A program made the translations under genes and the position numbers. Below, in pieces: positions 55,275-64,000 of a DNA stretch of 64,000 bases; position 1 is the stretch's first letter, and every line of letters starts with the position of its first letter. Source of the stretch: an uncultured Campylobacter sp. (GTDB lineage: Bacteria; Campylobacterota; Campylobacteria; Campylobacterales; Campylobacteraceae). A model generated the notes under the pieces. The model did no database searches. It was not told where the DNA came from and worked only from the letters and a program-made list of their open reading frames with translations. The stretch spans positions 97,291-161,290 of the forward strand of contig NZ_CAMYFP010000003.1 in NCBI RefSeq assembly GCF_947255105.1, read 5' to 3'.

Positions 55275-55757
55275 ATGGAGAGAATTTTTTTAACTTTTTT
55301 TTATGTTGGCTATCTACGCCCTGCACCTGGGACATGGGGGAGCTTAGCTGGCGCTTTGATAGCTGCGATACTTCTTAGAATTTATGGAGAGGCAGCGCAA
55401 AATACCTTGGTTTTGCTCTCTGTTTTGCTATTTTTTATCTCAATAGGCGTCATAAATAGCTATGAGAAAAAAACGGGCGAGCATGATAGTAGTTTTATAG
55501 TTATAGATGAAGTAGTTGGCGTTTGGATAGCGATGGCTTTTGGTGGAGGCTATTTTATAAATATGGTCCTTGCTTTTGTCTTTTTTAGACTATTTGACAT
55601 CTACAAACCATCCATAATAGGAAGAATCGACAAAGAGGTAAAGGGCGGTCTTGGAGTGATGTTAGATGATGTTGTTGCTGGCGTTTTTGCTGGGATTTTA
55701 ACTCTTATTGTGCAAAAAATTGTATATCAAATTGGTTTTGAGAGCTTGTGGTTTTAG
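55275..55757 (+). CDS. pgpA: Phosphatidylglycerophosphatase A
   Basis: 160 residues, inner membrane. It dephosphorylates PGP to phosphatidylglycerol. PgpA family signatures are YLRPAPGTWGSLAGALIA, the acidic motif HDSSFIVIDEVVGVWIA, LAFVFFRLFDIYKPS and GGLGVMLDDVVAGVFAG, with four hydrophobic segments. AAGGAAAG precedes the ATG. It ends the ispDF-cemR-sat-like-pgpA run and converges with the gene at 55754 with a four-base overlap of 3' ends. Confidence 0.93.
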   Translation: MERIFLTFFYVGYLRPAPGTWGSLAGALIAAILLRIYGEAAQNTLVLLSVLLFFISIGVINSYEKKTGEHDSSFIVIDEVVGVWIAMAFGGGYFINMVLAFVFFRLFDIYKPSIIGRIDKEVKGGLGVMLDDVVAGVFAGILTLIVQKIVYQIGFESLWF

Positions 55758-55993
55758 AGTTTTTCAAGCTCTTTAATCTGCGCTATAAGTTTTTCAAGCT
55801 CTTTTGCCTGCATAAAACTTTCATAGCTTTTTTTTACATAGGCATTAAGAAGATCTTTTGCGTCTAAGAAGTTGTTTCTATCGACTATAATGGCAAGCTC
55901 TTCTTTGAAATACTCTGCAAAGTTATCATCAAGTCTTATTTTGTATGACTTTGAAAGTGATTTGCTAGTGATGGTAACTTCAAGAGTTTTCAT
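55754..55993 (-). CDS. Small hypothetical protein with helical C-terminus
   Basis: 79 residues, unrecognised. The N-terminus (KTLEVTITSKSLSKSYKIRLDDN) looks like a beta-hairpin, and residues 45-79 an amphipathic helix rich in Lys, Glu and Leu (ELEKLIAQIKELEKL). It overlaps the upstream partner by four bases (ATGA), so the two are co-translated and may form one complex. A ZapA-like cell-division role could be imagined from size and layout, but there is no firm motif. Confidence 0.6.
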   Translation of the reverse strand: MKTLEVTITSKSLSKSYKIRLDDNFAEYFKEELAIIVDRNNFLDAKDLLNAYVKKSYESFMQAKELEKLIAQIKELEKL

Positions 55994-56226
55994 TTAGCAA
56001 GAACACTCTCTATCTCTTTAAAAAGATCCTCTTCGGTTAAATTTTTCATCACAATATCCTCTTCCATCTTTGCTAGCTCGACACTCAAAGCTTCATTTTG
56101 AGCCTTTATAGCAGTGATTTCCGTTCTTAATCTCTCATTTTCAATCAAAGAGTCCTCATATTTTTTGATAAGCTCTTTTACCTTGTCAGTAAGTGTTGTA
56201 ACGGCGGCTTTCTCTTCATTAAACAT
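55990..56226 (-). CDS. Small coiled-coil protein
   Basis: 78 residues, nearly all predicted coiled coil with heptads of L and I (VTTLTDKVKELIKKYEDSL, ERLRTEITAIKAQNEALSV). It is similar in size and style to ZapB or SlyX-type proteins but not specific to any. It is divergent from uvrB and precedes the 79-residue gene with a four-base overlap. The function is unknown. Confidence 0.6.
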   Translation of the reverse strand: MFNEEKAAVTTLTDKVKELIKKYEDSLIENERLRTEITAIKAQNEALSVELAKMEEDIVMKNLTEEDLFKEIESVLAK

Positions 56227-56305
56227 CTTTAACCTTTTTTGATATAATTTTGCTTTTTAAATAAGATAAGATTATACCATAAATATATAAGCTATAAAAA
56301 GGAGT

Positions 56306-58285
56306 GTGTTGAACAACTTTAAAATTGAGAGTAAATTTAGCCCAAGTGCTGACCAACGACAAGCTATAGATGGCATTGTAAATTCTATTAAAAGTGGCAA
56401 CAAATATCAAACTTTACTAGGCGTAACAGGTAGTGGCAAAACTTTTACAATGGCAAATATCATTAAAAATTTAAACATTCCAACTCTCATAATGACTCAC
56501 AACAAAAGCTTAGCAGCGCAACTTTATAGCGAATTTAAAGGATTTTTTCCAACAAATAGAGTTGAGTATTTTATAAGCTATTATGACTACTATCAACCAG
56601 AAGCCTACATTCCAAGGCAAGATCTCTTTATAGAAAAAGATAGCTCGATAAATGATGAGTTAGAGCGGCTTAGACTTAGCGCAACGGCAAGTTTGCTTAG
56701 CTTTGATGATGTTATAACTATAGCTTCAGTTTCTGCCAACTACGGACTTGGTAATCCAGCAGAATACAAAGATATGGTTTTGGTGCTAGAAGTTGGCGAT
56801 AGTTACAATCAAAGAGATTTTTTACTAAAGCTAGTTGATATGGGCTATAAAAGAAATGATAACTACTTTGATAGAGGCGATTTTAGAGTAAATGCCGATG
56901 TGATAGATGTCTTTCCCGCCTATTTTAGCGATGAAGCTTTAAGAATTGAGTTTTTTGGCGATGAGATAGAGCAAATTTACTTTATCGACGCCATAGACAA
57001 CAAAAAAACACTCTCTCTAAATAAATTTATACTCTATGCAACAAGTCAATTTATAGTGGGACAAAATACTCTAAAAAGCGCCATAAAAGGGATAGAAGAA
57101 GAGCTTGCTAGCAGACTTGAGTTTTATAGACACAACGATAGAGCCGTAGAGTATGCAAGACTAAAACAAAGAGTTGAGTTTGACCTTGAGATGTTGCAAG
57201 CTACAGGCATGTGCAAAGGGATAGAAAACTACGCAAGATATCTTACAGGCAAAAAGCCAGGAGAGACGCCCTACTCTATGTTTGACTACTATGAAATTCG
57301 CCATGATGAATATTTGGTGATAGTTGATGAAAGCCATGTTAGCCTGCCTCAATTTAGAGGGATGTATGCGGGCGATAGAAGCCGCAAAGAGACACTTGTG
57401 GAGTATGGATTTAGGTTGCCATCTGCACTTGATAACCGCCCTTTGATGTTTGATGAGTTTATAAACAAAAAGGCTAAATTTCTCTTTGTCTCTGCAACTC
57501 CAAATGAGCTTGAGCTAAACCTATCAAAACAGCATGTATATTACCAAATCATGCGTCCAACAGGACTTTTAGATCCTGAAATTTTGCTAAAAGATAGCGA
57601 CAACCAAGTTGAGATACTCTACGATATGGCAAAAGATGTTATCGCCAAAAATCAAAGAATTTTAGTCACAGTTCTTACCAAAAAGATGGCGCAAGAGCTT
57701 AGCAAATACTATCTTGAGATGGGAATAAAGGCAAAATATATGCACTCAGACATAGATGCTATCGAGCGAAATGAGCTTATTAGAGGTCTTAGAATGGGAA
57801 GTTATGATATGTTGATAGGGATAAATTTATTGCGCGAGGGGCTAGATCTGCCTGAAGTTAGCTTGGTGGCTATTTTTGATGCTGATAAAGAGGGCTTTTT
57901 AAGATCTAAAACTAGCCTTATACAGACGATGGGAAGAGCGGCAAGGAATGCCGATGGCAAGGTGGTTATGTTTTACAAAACAGTAACAAATTCTATGCTA
58001 GAGGCAATTGAGATAACCAAAAAAAGAAGAAAAGAGCAGCAAGAGTACAACAAACAGCACAACATAACCCCAACATCGGCCACTAGAAACATAGAAGAGA
58101 CCTTAAAACTTGATGATATAGATGAGAAGTTAGATGAGCTAAAAAATAGTGCCAAGATACCAGCAAGAGAGCGTCAAATTTTGGTAAAAGAGCTTAAAAA
58201 AGAGATGTTAGCTGCTGCAAAAGAGCTTGAGTTTGAAAAGGCGGCTGCTATTAGAGATGAGATTAGAAAGCTTAGAACTCTTTAA
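56306..58285 (+). CDS. uvrB: Excinuclease ABC subunit B
   Basis: The damage-verifying helicase of nucleotide excision repair. 659 residues with a GTG at 56306 or TTG at 56309; AAGGAG lies almost on top of the first, so TTG is likely. Motifs: Q-motif [10 protein letters not shown], Walker [15 protein letters not shown] near 40, the beta-hairpin [46 protein letters not shown], and the C-terminal UvrC-binding coil [19 protein letters not shown]. Full length, nothing unusual. Confidence 0.97.
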   Translation: MLNNFKIESKFSPSADQRQAIDGIVNSIKSGNKYQTLLGVTGSGKTFTMANIIKNLNIPTLIMTHNKSLAAQLYSEFKGFFPTNRVEYFISYYDYYQPEAYIPRQDLFIEKDSSINDELERLRLSATASLLSFDDVITIASVSANYGLGNPAEYKDMVLVLEVGDSYNQRDFLLKLVDMGYKRNDNYFDRGDFRVNADVIDVFPAYFSDEALRIEFFGDEIEQIYFIDAIDNKKTLSLNKFILYATSQFIVGQNTLKSAIKGIEEELASRLEFYRHNDRAVEYARLKQRVEFDLEMLQATGMCKGIENYARYLTGKKPGETPYSMFDYYEIRHDEYLVIVDESHVSLPQFRGMYAGDRSRKETLVEYGFRLPSALDNRPLMFDEFINKKAKFLFVSATPNELELNLSKQHVYYQIMRPTGLLDPEILLKDSDNQVEILYDMAKDVIAKNQRILVTVLTKKMAQELSKYYLEMGIKAKYMHSDIDAIERNELIRGLRMGSYDMLIGINLLREGLDLPEVSLVAIFDADKEGFLRSKTSLIQTMGRAARNADGKVVMFYKTVTNSMLEAIEITKKRRKEQQEYNKQHNITPTSATRNIEETLKLDDIDEKLDELKNSAKIPARERQILVKELKKEMLAAAKELEFEKAAAIRDEIRKLRTL

Positions 58286-58315
58286 ATTTCAAGCTCTAAA
58301 CTCTCAAAATCTAAA

Positions 58316-58702
58316 CTAATCTCTCATAAGTGAGTATTTTCCACCACCACATATTATCAAAGTAAGTGCAATACCCAAGTATAAAAAGATAATCTCCCCA
58401 CTCAATCCGCCAAATGCAGTTATTTCAAAGACAGAAAGACCGTGACCAAAGTAGATCATTGCAATGCAAGTTAGCAAAATAGTCAATGCTGAAAGTCTTG
58501 TAAAAATACCAAGTATTAGCATAATAGGCGCCAAAACTTCACCTATATAAACTCCATATGCAACAAAATCAAACATGCCTTTAGCTGCAACCAAGGCTTT
58601 TACAGGCTCTATTCCGCCTGTTATTTTGGCTATTCCGTGCAACAATAAGTTGGCACCAAGTGTAATTCGCAATATAAGCAAAGAAAGTTGAAAATCTTTC
58701 AT
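58316..58702 (-). CDS. DoxX-family membrane protein
   Basis: 128 residues with four membrane helices: ILRITLGANLLLHGIAKI, GVYIGEVLAPIMLILGIF, ALTILLTCIAMIYFGH and a last IFLYLGIALTLIICGGG. The pattern L-[RL]-x-x-x-G-x-x-x-x-HG-x-x-K at the start and YxGExxAP in helix 2 are typical of DoxX. Members are small quinone-linked or stress membrane proteins, and the role of this one is unknown. It is monocistronic, AAGGAG precedes the ATG, and it diverges from rpsL. Confidence 0.85.
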   Translation of the reverse strand: MKDFQLSLLILRITLGANLLLHGIAKITGGIEPVKALVAAKGMFDFVAYGVYIGEVLAPIMLILGIFTRLSALTILLTCIAMIYFGHGLSVFEITAFGGLSGEIIFLYLGIALTLIICGGGKYSLMRD

Positions 58703-58818
58703 AAAAACAGCTCCTTTAAAAATAATATCAAAACTATATCAAATTTAAATTTTAAAATGGCTAAATTTCTACTATTGTAGCATTAAGAACTTTTAATAAT
58801 CTTTAAGCAACTCTTTAG

Positions 58819-58824
58819 TATAAT
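58819..58824 (+). promoter_or_regulatory. Putative -10 box for rpsL-rpsG-fusA
   Basis: TATAAT at 58819-58824, within CTTTAGTATAATTTG, 39 bases before the rpsL GTG; AAAGGA lies 7-8 bases before the start codon. Confidence 0.65.
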
Positions 58825-58862
58825 TTGCTCTTTTAATAAATTTAATGATGAAAGGAATTAAT

Positions 58863-59237
58863 GTGCCAACCATAAATCAATTGGTTAGAATAGGACGCAA
58901 AAAGGCTATTGATAAGTCAAAGTCACCTGCGTTGAAGAACTGCCCACAAAGAAGAGGAGTTTGCACCAGAGTTTATACAACAACTCCTAAAAAACCAAAC
59001 TCAGCTCTTAGAAAAGTTGCCAAAGTAAGGCTAACAACAGGTATTGAGGTCATCAGCTATATCGGCGGTGAAGGTCACAACCTACAAGAGCACAGCATAG
59101 TGCTAGTAAGAGGCGGAAGAGTAAAAGACTTGCCAGGTGTTAAGTATCACATTGTTCGTGGTGCGTTGGATACTGCAGGTGTTGCAAAAAGAACAGTCTC
59201 TAGAAGTAAATACGGTGCAAAACGCCCTAAAGCGTAG
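58863..59237 (+). CDS. rpsL: 30S ribosomal protein S12
   Basis: 124 residues from the GTG at 58863 ([12 protein letters not shown]), six codons after an upstream ATG that has no family match; AAAGGA is correctly placed. S12 lines the decoding centre. Lys43 ([11 protein letters not shown]) and Lys88 ([10 protein letters not shown]), the sites of streptomycin-resistance changes, are wild type. First gene of the str operon; rpoBC is not upstream in this window, and tuf does not follow fusA. Confidence 0.97.
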   Translation: MPTINQLVRIGRKKAIDKSKSPALKNCPQRRGVCTRVYTTTPKKPNSALRKVAKVRLTTGIEVISYIGGEGHNLQEHSIVLVRGGRVKDLPGVKYHIVRGALDTAGVAKRTVSRSKYGAKRPKA

Positions 59238-59283
59238 TGCTTAAAACAGACAATGCTCACTAGATTTAGTATTGTTTGAGTAA

Positions 59284-59775
<492 letters not shown>

Positions 59776-59787
59776 AAGGAGTATAAA

Positions 59788-61863
59788 GTGTCAAGAAAAA
59801 CACCATTACACAAGGTTAGAAATATAGGAATTGCCGCCCATATTGACGCTGGAAAGACAACAACAAGTGAGAGAATTCTATTTTTTACAGGTATTAGCCA
59901 TAAGATAGGAGAGACTCACGAAGGAACAGCTACAATGGACTGGATGGAGCAAGAGAAAGAGAGAGGCATTACCATCACATCAGCAGCCACTACATGCTTT
60001 TGGAGAGAACACCAAATAAACCTTATAGACACCCCAGGCCACGTTGATTTTACTATAGAAGTTGAGAGATCTATGAGAGTTTTGGATGGTGCTGTTGCTG
60101 TATTTTGCTCAGTTGGAGGAGTTCAACCTCAAAGTGAAACTGTTTGGAGACAAGCAAATAAATATCACGTTCCAAGAATTGTTTTTGTGAATAAGATGGA
60201 TAGAGTTGGTGCTAACTTTTTTAGCGTAAGAGATCAGATAGTAGATAGACTCAAAGCCAACCCAGTTCCTATCCAAATTCCAATAGGCGCTGAAGATAAC
60301 TTTAGAGGCGTTGTAGATTTAATTGCCATGAAAGCCTATGTTTGGGATGATGATAAACAACCAACCAACTACAAAGTAGAAGAGATTCCTGCAAATTTAG
60401 TTGATCAAGCAAAAGAGTATAGAGAGAAGCTCATTGAAGCAGCTTGTGAAACTAGCGATGAGCTTATGGAAAAATACTTTGGTGGCGAAGAAATTAGTGA
60501 AGATGAGATAAAAGCGGGCATCAAAAAAGGTTGTCTTAACCTCTCAATTGTTCCGATGATGTGTGGAACTGCCTTTAAAAACAAAGGAATTCAACCACTT
60601 TTGGACGCTGTAGTTGATTATCTACCGGCACCTGATGAAGTTCCTGCAATTAGAGGCGAGTATGAAGATGGCACTGAAGTTTTTGTAACTTCAACTGATG
60701 ATGGTGAGTTTGCAGGACTTGGATTTAAGATTATGACTGATCCATTTGTTGGACAATTAACTTTTGTTAGAGTCTATAGAGGACAGCTAGAGAGTGGCTC
60801 TTATGTCTATAATACAGTTAAAAACAAAAAAGAGAGAGTTGGTAGAATTCTTAGAATGCACTCAAACAAAAGAGAGGAGATCAAGATCCTATATGCAGGC
60901 GAAATCGGAGCTGTAGTTGGACTAAAAGACACTCTTACAGGCGATACTTTGGCTAGTGAAAAAGATAAAGTTATCCTTGAAAAGATGGATTTTCCAGATC
61001 CAGTTATTAGTGTTGCTGTTGAGCCAAAAACAAAGGCTGACCAAGAAAAAATGAGTATAGCACTTCAAAAACTAGCACAAGAAGATCCAAGCTTTAGAGT
61101 TGCAACTGATGAGGAGAGCGGCCAAACAATCATTAGCGGTATGGGCGAGCTACACCTTGAAGTAATTGTTGATAGAATGCTTAGAGAGTTTAAAGTTGAG
61201 GCTGAGGTTGGAAAACCACAAGTTGCTTATAGAGAGACAATCAAAAGAAGTGTTGAGCAAGAGTATAAATATGCAAGACAATCTGGTGGTAGAGGTCAAT
61301 ATGGACATGTCTTTTTACGTCTTGAGCCACTTGAGCCAGGAAGTGGATATGAGTTTGTCAATGATATAAAGGGCGGTGCTATTCCAAAAGAGTATATTCC
61401 AGCTGTTGATAAAGGTTGTCAAGAGGCAATGCAAGGCGGAGTTTTGGCAGGCTATCCTGTAGAAGATATCAAAGTAACTCTATATGATGGAAGTTATCAC
61501 GAAGTTGATAGCTCTGAGATGGCATTTAAACTTGCAGGCTCTATTGGATTTAAGGAGGGCGCTAGAAAAGCCGATCCTGTCATACTTGAGCCTATTATGA
61601 AGGTTGAGATAGAGACACCTGAAGATTATATGGGTGATGTTATAGGCGATATCAACAAACGTCGCGGTCAAGTCAATAATATGGGCGATAGAGGCGGCAA
61701 TAAAATAATCGATGCCTTCTGCCCACTAGCTCAGATGTTTGGCTACTCAACTGACCTAAGATCTCAAACACAAGGAAGAGCAAGCTACTCAATGGAATTT
61801 GATCACTATGAAGAGGTTCCAAAGAATGTTGCTGAAGAGATCATCAATGCCAAAAATGGCTAA
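59788..61863 (+). CDS. fusA: Translation elongation factor G
   Basis: A 691-residue translocase GTPase, full length. G1 [15 protein letters not shown]2 region with [13 protein letters not shown]3 DTPGHVDF, G4 NKMDR and G5 with GTAFKNKG are intact; domains II-V follow. The start is GTG at 59788 with GGAG upstream. Third gene of the str operon. A GC-containing hairpin lies nine bases after the stop. Confidence 0.97.
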   Translation: MSRKTPLHKVRNIGIAAHIDAGKTTTSERILFFTGISHKIGETHEGTATMDWMEQEKERGITITSAATTCFWREHQINLIDTPGHVDFTIEVERSMRVLDGAVAVFCSVGGVQPQSETVWRQANKYHVPRIVFVNKMDRVGANFFSVRDQIVDRLKANPVPIQIPIGAEDNFRGVVDLIAMKAYVWDDDKQPTNYKVEEIPANLVDQAKEYREKLIEAACETSDELMEKYFGGEEISEDEIKAGIKKGCLNLSIVPMMCGTAFKNKGIQPLLDAVVDYLPAPDEVPAIRGEYEDGTEVFVTSTDDGEFAGLGFKIMTDPFVGQLTFVRVYRGQLESGSYVYNTVKNKKERVGRILRMHSNKREEIKILYAGEIGAVVGLKDTLTGDTLASEKDKVILEKMDFPDPVISVAVEPKTKADQEKMSIALQKLAQEDPSFRVATDEESGQTIISGMGELHLEVIVDRMLREFKVEAEVGKPQVAYRETIKRSVEQEYKYARQSGGRGQYGHVFLRLEPLEPGSGYEFVNDIKGGAIPKEYIPAVDKGCQEAMQGGVLAGYPVEDIKVTLYDGSYHEVDSSEMAFKLAGSIGFKEGARKADPVILEPIMKVEIETPEDYMGDVIGDINKRRGQVNNMGDRGGNKIIDAFCPLAQMFGYSTDLRSQTQGRASYSMEFDHYEEVPKNVAEEIINAKNG

Positions 61864-61871
61864 TCAAATTT

Positions 61872-61898
61872 AAGGGTGGGAAAGAGATTCCTACCCTT
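61872..61898 (+). terminator. Hairpin downstream of fusA
   Basis: AAGGGTGGGAA (61872-61882) pairs with TTCCTACCCTT (61888-61898), eleven pairs with one G-T and loop AGAGA. The T tract is short (TTTA), so termination may be partial, and the next gene starts only 14 bases on. Confidence 0.5.
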
Positions 61899-61912
61899 TA
61901 AAAAAGTTAAGT

Positions 61913-62347
61913 ATGCGTGAATTTTATTTAGATAAACCACTGAAGATTACTGGATATAAGGTTACCACAAATAATAGGCTTGAATTAAATCAAAATACAG
62001 CTGCAATTCCAAATTTATGGAAAAAGTTTAGCAATAGTGATTTATTCAATGATGTGAATTATGGTGTCTATTTTAATTATAGAAATAAACATTTTGATGA
62101 TTATGATTTGTTAGTTGGTTCCACAAAGTCTTTAAGTGGAGTTTGCAAAGATTGTGATTCAATAGAAATACAAAGTGGTAAATTTTTGGTTTTTGAAACT
62201 GATATTAAACAAATAGCCACAGATGTAAGTAGTCTTTGGATGAAAATTTGGAACTATTTTAAGACATGCGATATAAAACGCTCTTATTTGAGCGATTTTG
62301 AAAAATATATAGACAATAAAGTAGAAATTTATATTTCCATTTTATAA
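61913..62347 (+). CDS. GyrI-like effector-binding-domain protein
   Basis: 144 residues forming a single GyrI-like (AraC effector-binding/SOUL-type) fold without a DNA-binding part. The pattern KITGYKVTTNN, IPNLWKKFSNSDL, YGVYFNY, DYDLLVGSTKSL, GKFLVFETD and VEIYISIL is typical of stand-alone members that bind small molecules. The ribosome site is poor, so expression may depend on read-through from fusA. The ligand is unknown. Placement after fusA is familiar from other Campylobacter. Confidence 0.75.
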   Translation: MREFYLDKPLKITGYKVTTNNRLELNQNTAAIPNLWKKFSNSDLFNDVNYGVYFNYRNKHFDDYDLLVGSTKSLSGVCKDCDSIEIQSGKFLVFETDIKQIATDVSSLWMKIWNYFKTCDIKRSYLSDFEKYIDNKVEIYISIL

Positions 62348-62351
62348 ATTT

Positions 62352-62428
62352 GTCCTCGTAGCTCAGCTGGATAGAGCGCAAAATTCCTAATTTTGAGGTC
62401 GTGAGTTCAAACCTCGCCGGGGACACCA
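62352..62428 (+). tRNA. tRNA-Arg (CCT)
   Basis: 77 bases. The acceptor GTCCTCG pairs with CGGGGAC, followed by A and an encoded CCA. The D-arm AGCTCAGCTGGATAGAGC, the anticodon stem CAAAA/TTTTG with loop TTCCTAA (anticodon CCT, codon AGG) and the T-arm GTGAGTTCAAACCTCGC are all seen. Confidence 0.95.
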
Positions 62429-62724
62429 GTTGAAATTTAACTTGTAAATCTTTATTTTTAAGCTCCATTAATTTAGACTCCAATTATTGAAATTTAAGCT
62501 TGATAGCTGCATAAATTTAGACTAAATCAACATAAATTTAAGCTTTTTAAATGAAATTTAAGCTCTCTAAATTTGAGCCGCCCTACTTTAAAATCTCATC
62601 TCTTCTTAAAATATGTCCTACTGCAAACATCACCCATATTCCAACGCCAACCAACAGGAATATCGTTTTTTATCTCTACATATATCACATCGTAATTTTT
62701 CATAGCAATATCAGGCTTTGATAT
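62429..62724. other. Region between tRNA-Arg and the secreted hypothetical protein
   Basis: The first 150 bases carry several copies of AAATTTAAGCT or close variants (about 62490-62575) and no gene. On the minus strand 62596-62724 is a 42-codon continuation of the next gene past its stop codon, described there. No integrase or repeat of the tRNA 3' end was seen, so there is no evidence of an attachment site. Confidence 0.5.
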
Positions 62725-63423
62725 TTATAAAATATAGTCCTCATTTTTATACTTTATAATCCCAAAATATAAATTTTGCAAGCTATTATCAGTGTTAGCA
62801 TAGTATTCATCATTATATCTAGTTGGAACATAGTATAAATTAGCTTTGTCTTTAAAATTATCACAATAATCTTTTTCGTAGGTAACGACAGTATCGCTAT
62901 TTTTATGCTCAATTATAAAGATTTGACTGCCATATCCAATATTTATATTGTCATATAAACTATATGAATCGGGGCTATCTTCAATTAATTGATTTTGTTG
63001 TGCATAATGAAGCATTGAAAGGCAATTACCCATATATTTTTGAAATATTTCATTGTCGTATGAAGTATGGCTAACAACCGGTTTATGAACTAAAATATTT
63101 TCTAAATTTAGCAAATCATCATAAAATTTATCGCAAAAATAGTCAAACTCTATGCCAAGTGCTCTCTTTTTTCTTTGCCAAGTTTTGTTATTGTCCAGGT
63201 AGACTTTTTTGCCTTCTAACAGATTTTCAAAACTTGCGTAAGAGCGCAAAGATGGCGCTATCTCAGAGCTATAAACATCATCAGTTTTGATATCCATATT
63301 TTTTATCCAAGATATAAGATAGCTTAAATTTTTAGGTGGATTTTTACTAATTGGTTCAATATAGCTATTGTTTGCCAACAAAATAGAGCTATTTAATAGA
63401 AGCAAAACAGCTGCCACTCTCAT
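62725..63423 (-). CDS. Secreted hypothetical protein, probably cut by an in-frame stop
   Basis: 232 residues, unrecognised. A signal peptide (MRVAAVLLLLNSSILLA) is followed by a polar Tyr/Asn/Asp-rich domain with four cysteines (FDYFCDKFYDD, MGNCLSML, KDYCDNF). After the TAA at 62727-62725 the same frame continues 42 codons with protein-like sequence (ISKPDIAMKNYDVIYVEIK, then NDIPVGWRWNMGDVC) to TGA at 62598-62596. The tail has a well-formed composition and another cysteine, so the original product was probably 275 residues. It has no close neighbours in the same direction. Confidence 0.6.
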   Translation of the reverse strand: MRVAAVLLLLNSSILLANNSYIEPISKNPPKNLSYLISWIKNMDIKTDDVYSSEIAPSLRSYASFENLLEGKKVYLDNNKTWQRKKRALGIEFDYFCDKFYDDLLNLENILVHKPVVSHTSYDNEIFQKYMGNCLSMLHYAQQNQLIEDSPDSYSLYDNINIGYGSQIFIIEHKNSDTVVTYEKDYCDNFKDKANLYYVPTRYNDEYYANTDNSLQNLYFGIIKYKNEDYIL

Positions 63424-63927
63424 CTTAAACTCCTTTTACTATGAGCTAAATTTACAAAACTATTCTATTATAAATTTTCTAAATCAATACATTAGCCCAA
63501 AAAACCAAAGCGAAATTTTACTTCCAAATCTAACTATTTCACAACAAACTCATCAATTTTATTTACAATATCCAATCTCTTCTAAGTAGACATCGCAAAA
63601 ATCGTGCTTACTTATGATAAAAACGGATTTCAGTAAAATTTACAGAGTAAAAATCGCATATGAAATTTTAAACACTTCGCCGTTTTAGCATAAAAAACAC
63701 TATTGTATTTTTAATTTTGTAAAATTTTGTTACTTTTATTGAAGATTTTAATTTTATCACAAAAATTTATTTTTTAAACTCTTCTGAGATTTTACAAAAC
63801 AAATTTAAAAGTAAAGCTAATTTTGAAAAGAATTTTTGAATTCAGTGAAAAATTAAAATAACACAAATTCAAAAAAATTTAAGCGAAGAGGGGTAAAATG
63901 TCCAAAATATTTTAGAAGGAAAATTTT
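63424..63927. other. AT-rich intergenic stretch of 504 bases
   Basis: 63440-63589 on the plus strand holds an open, protein-like stretch without its own start (YYELNLQNYSIINFLNQYIS, then ISQQTHQFYLQYPISSK and a stop), possibly the tail of a lost gene. The rest is very AT-rich. A ribosome site AGAAGGA is at 63914-63920, before the next gene. I see no RNA gene or convincing promoter box. Confidence 0.4.
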
Positions 63928-64000
63928 ATGAGCAACAATGAAAACAATGAAAAAGAATTTTTAGTTTGCCCATTTTGCGGACAAGAAGATATAAAATACG
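63928..64000 (+). CDS. Start of a zinc-ribbon protein (truncated by window end)
   Basis: Twenty-four codons from the ATG at 63928, seven bases after AGAAGGA. They read MSNNENNEKEFLVCPFCGQE and then DIKY. The CPFCG pair is the first half of a zinc ribbon. The rest lies outside the window, so the family cannot be named. Confidence 0.6.
   Translation, partial: MSNNENNEKEFLVCPFCGQEDIKY

Noticed and set aside
62352..62724. Integration site of a mobile element at tRNA-Arg
   Set aside because: No repeat of the tRNA 3' end, integrase or other mobility gene was found in the following bases.

Overview
The window is a stretch of Campylobacterota chromosome, most likely genus Campylobacter. The DNA is AT-rich and saturated with the word AAATTTA. 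Genes are tightly packed, often with 1-12 base overlaps, and use many TTG and GTG starts. Gene orders are typical of Campylobacter: pheS-pheT-aroA-ispH-rpsA; transporters/atpE/pycB/pckA/argH; purD-RDD-lptD-phosphoribosyltransferase-pnp; and ispDF-cemR-sat-like-pgpA. The species cannot be fixed from this sequence alone.

Layout. 1-6291 (minus): a translation and biosynthesis operon of pheS, pheT, aroA, ispH and the start of rpsA. 6440-8267: a HIT protein, a TOBE protein and miaA. 8277-13710: GltS and three tandem NSS sodium symporters. 13814-15378: a phosphoethanolamine-transferase gene broken by one frameshift. 15444-16724: tRNA-Leu(GAG), atpE and a DsbA-like oxidoreductase. 17174-23383 (plus): the anaplerotic pair pycB and pckA, a CAP-domain lipoprotein and argH. 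23445-24165: ruins of an ECF-type metal transporter. 24390-32290 (minus): a universal stress protein, pnp, a phosphoribosyltransferase, lptD, an RDD protein, purD and, in front of purD, a structured noncoding RNA.

32340-39917 (minus) is the most interesting part. Two unusual P1B ATPases flank a set of small proteins: an HMA_2-like protein, a ferritin-like protein, three glycine-zipper membrane proteins and a two-histidine membrane protein. The run continues into a GNAT acetyltransferase and hemD. Four proteins share one hydrophobic F-x-x-G-x-x-x-G motif, and a Fur-like sequence lies between the first ATPase and the rest. I interpret this as a ferrosome (fez)-type iron-compartment locus, or a relative of one, with a membrane-anchored ferritin-like component.

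40069-45707 (plus): a carboxynorspermidine synthase gene and a compact operon (aconitase, citrate synthase, small NAD-type isocitrate dehydrogenase) running from oxaloacetate to 2-oxoglutarate. These enzymes are not the types usual in Campylobacter, so transfer is likely. 45807-51986 (minus): an autotransporter, an ABC-F ATPase, a NYN-LOTUS protein and Mrp. 52129-55757 (plus): ispDF, the atypical response regulator cemR, a Sat-like protein and pgpA. 55754-58285: two small coiled-coil proteins and uvrB. 58316-61863: a DoxX protein and rpsL-rpsG-fusA. 61913-64000: a GyrI-like protein, tRNA-Arg(CCT), a secreted protein cut by an in-frame stop, a non-coding stretch and the first codons of a zinc-ribbon protein.

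No CRISPR array, intact insertion sequence, prophage, rRNA or origin was seen.
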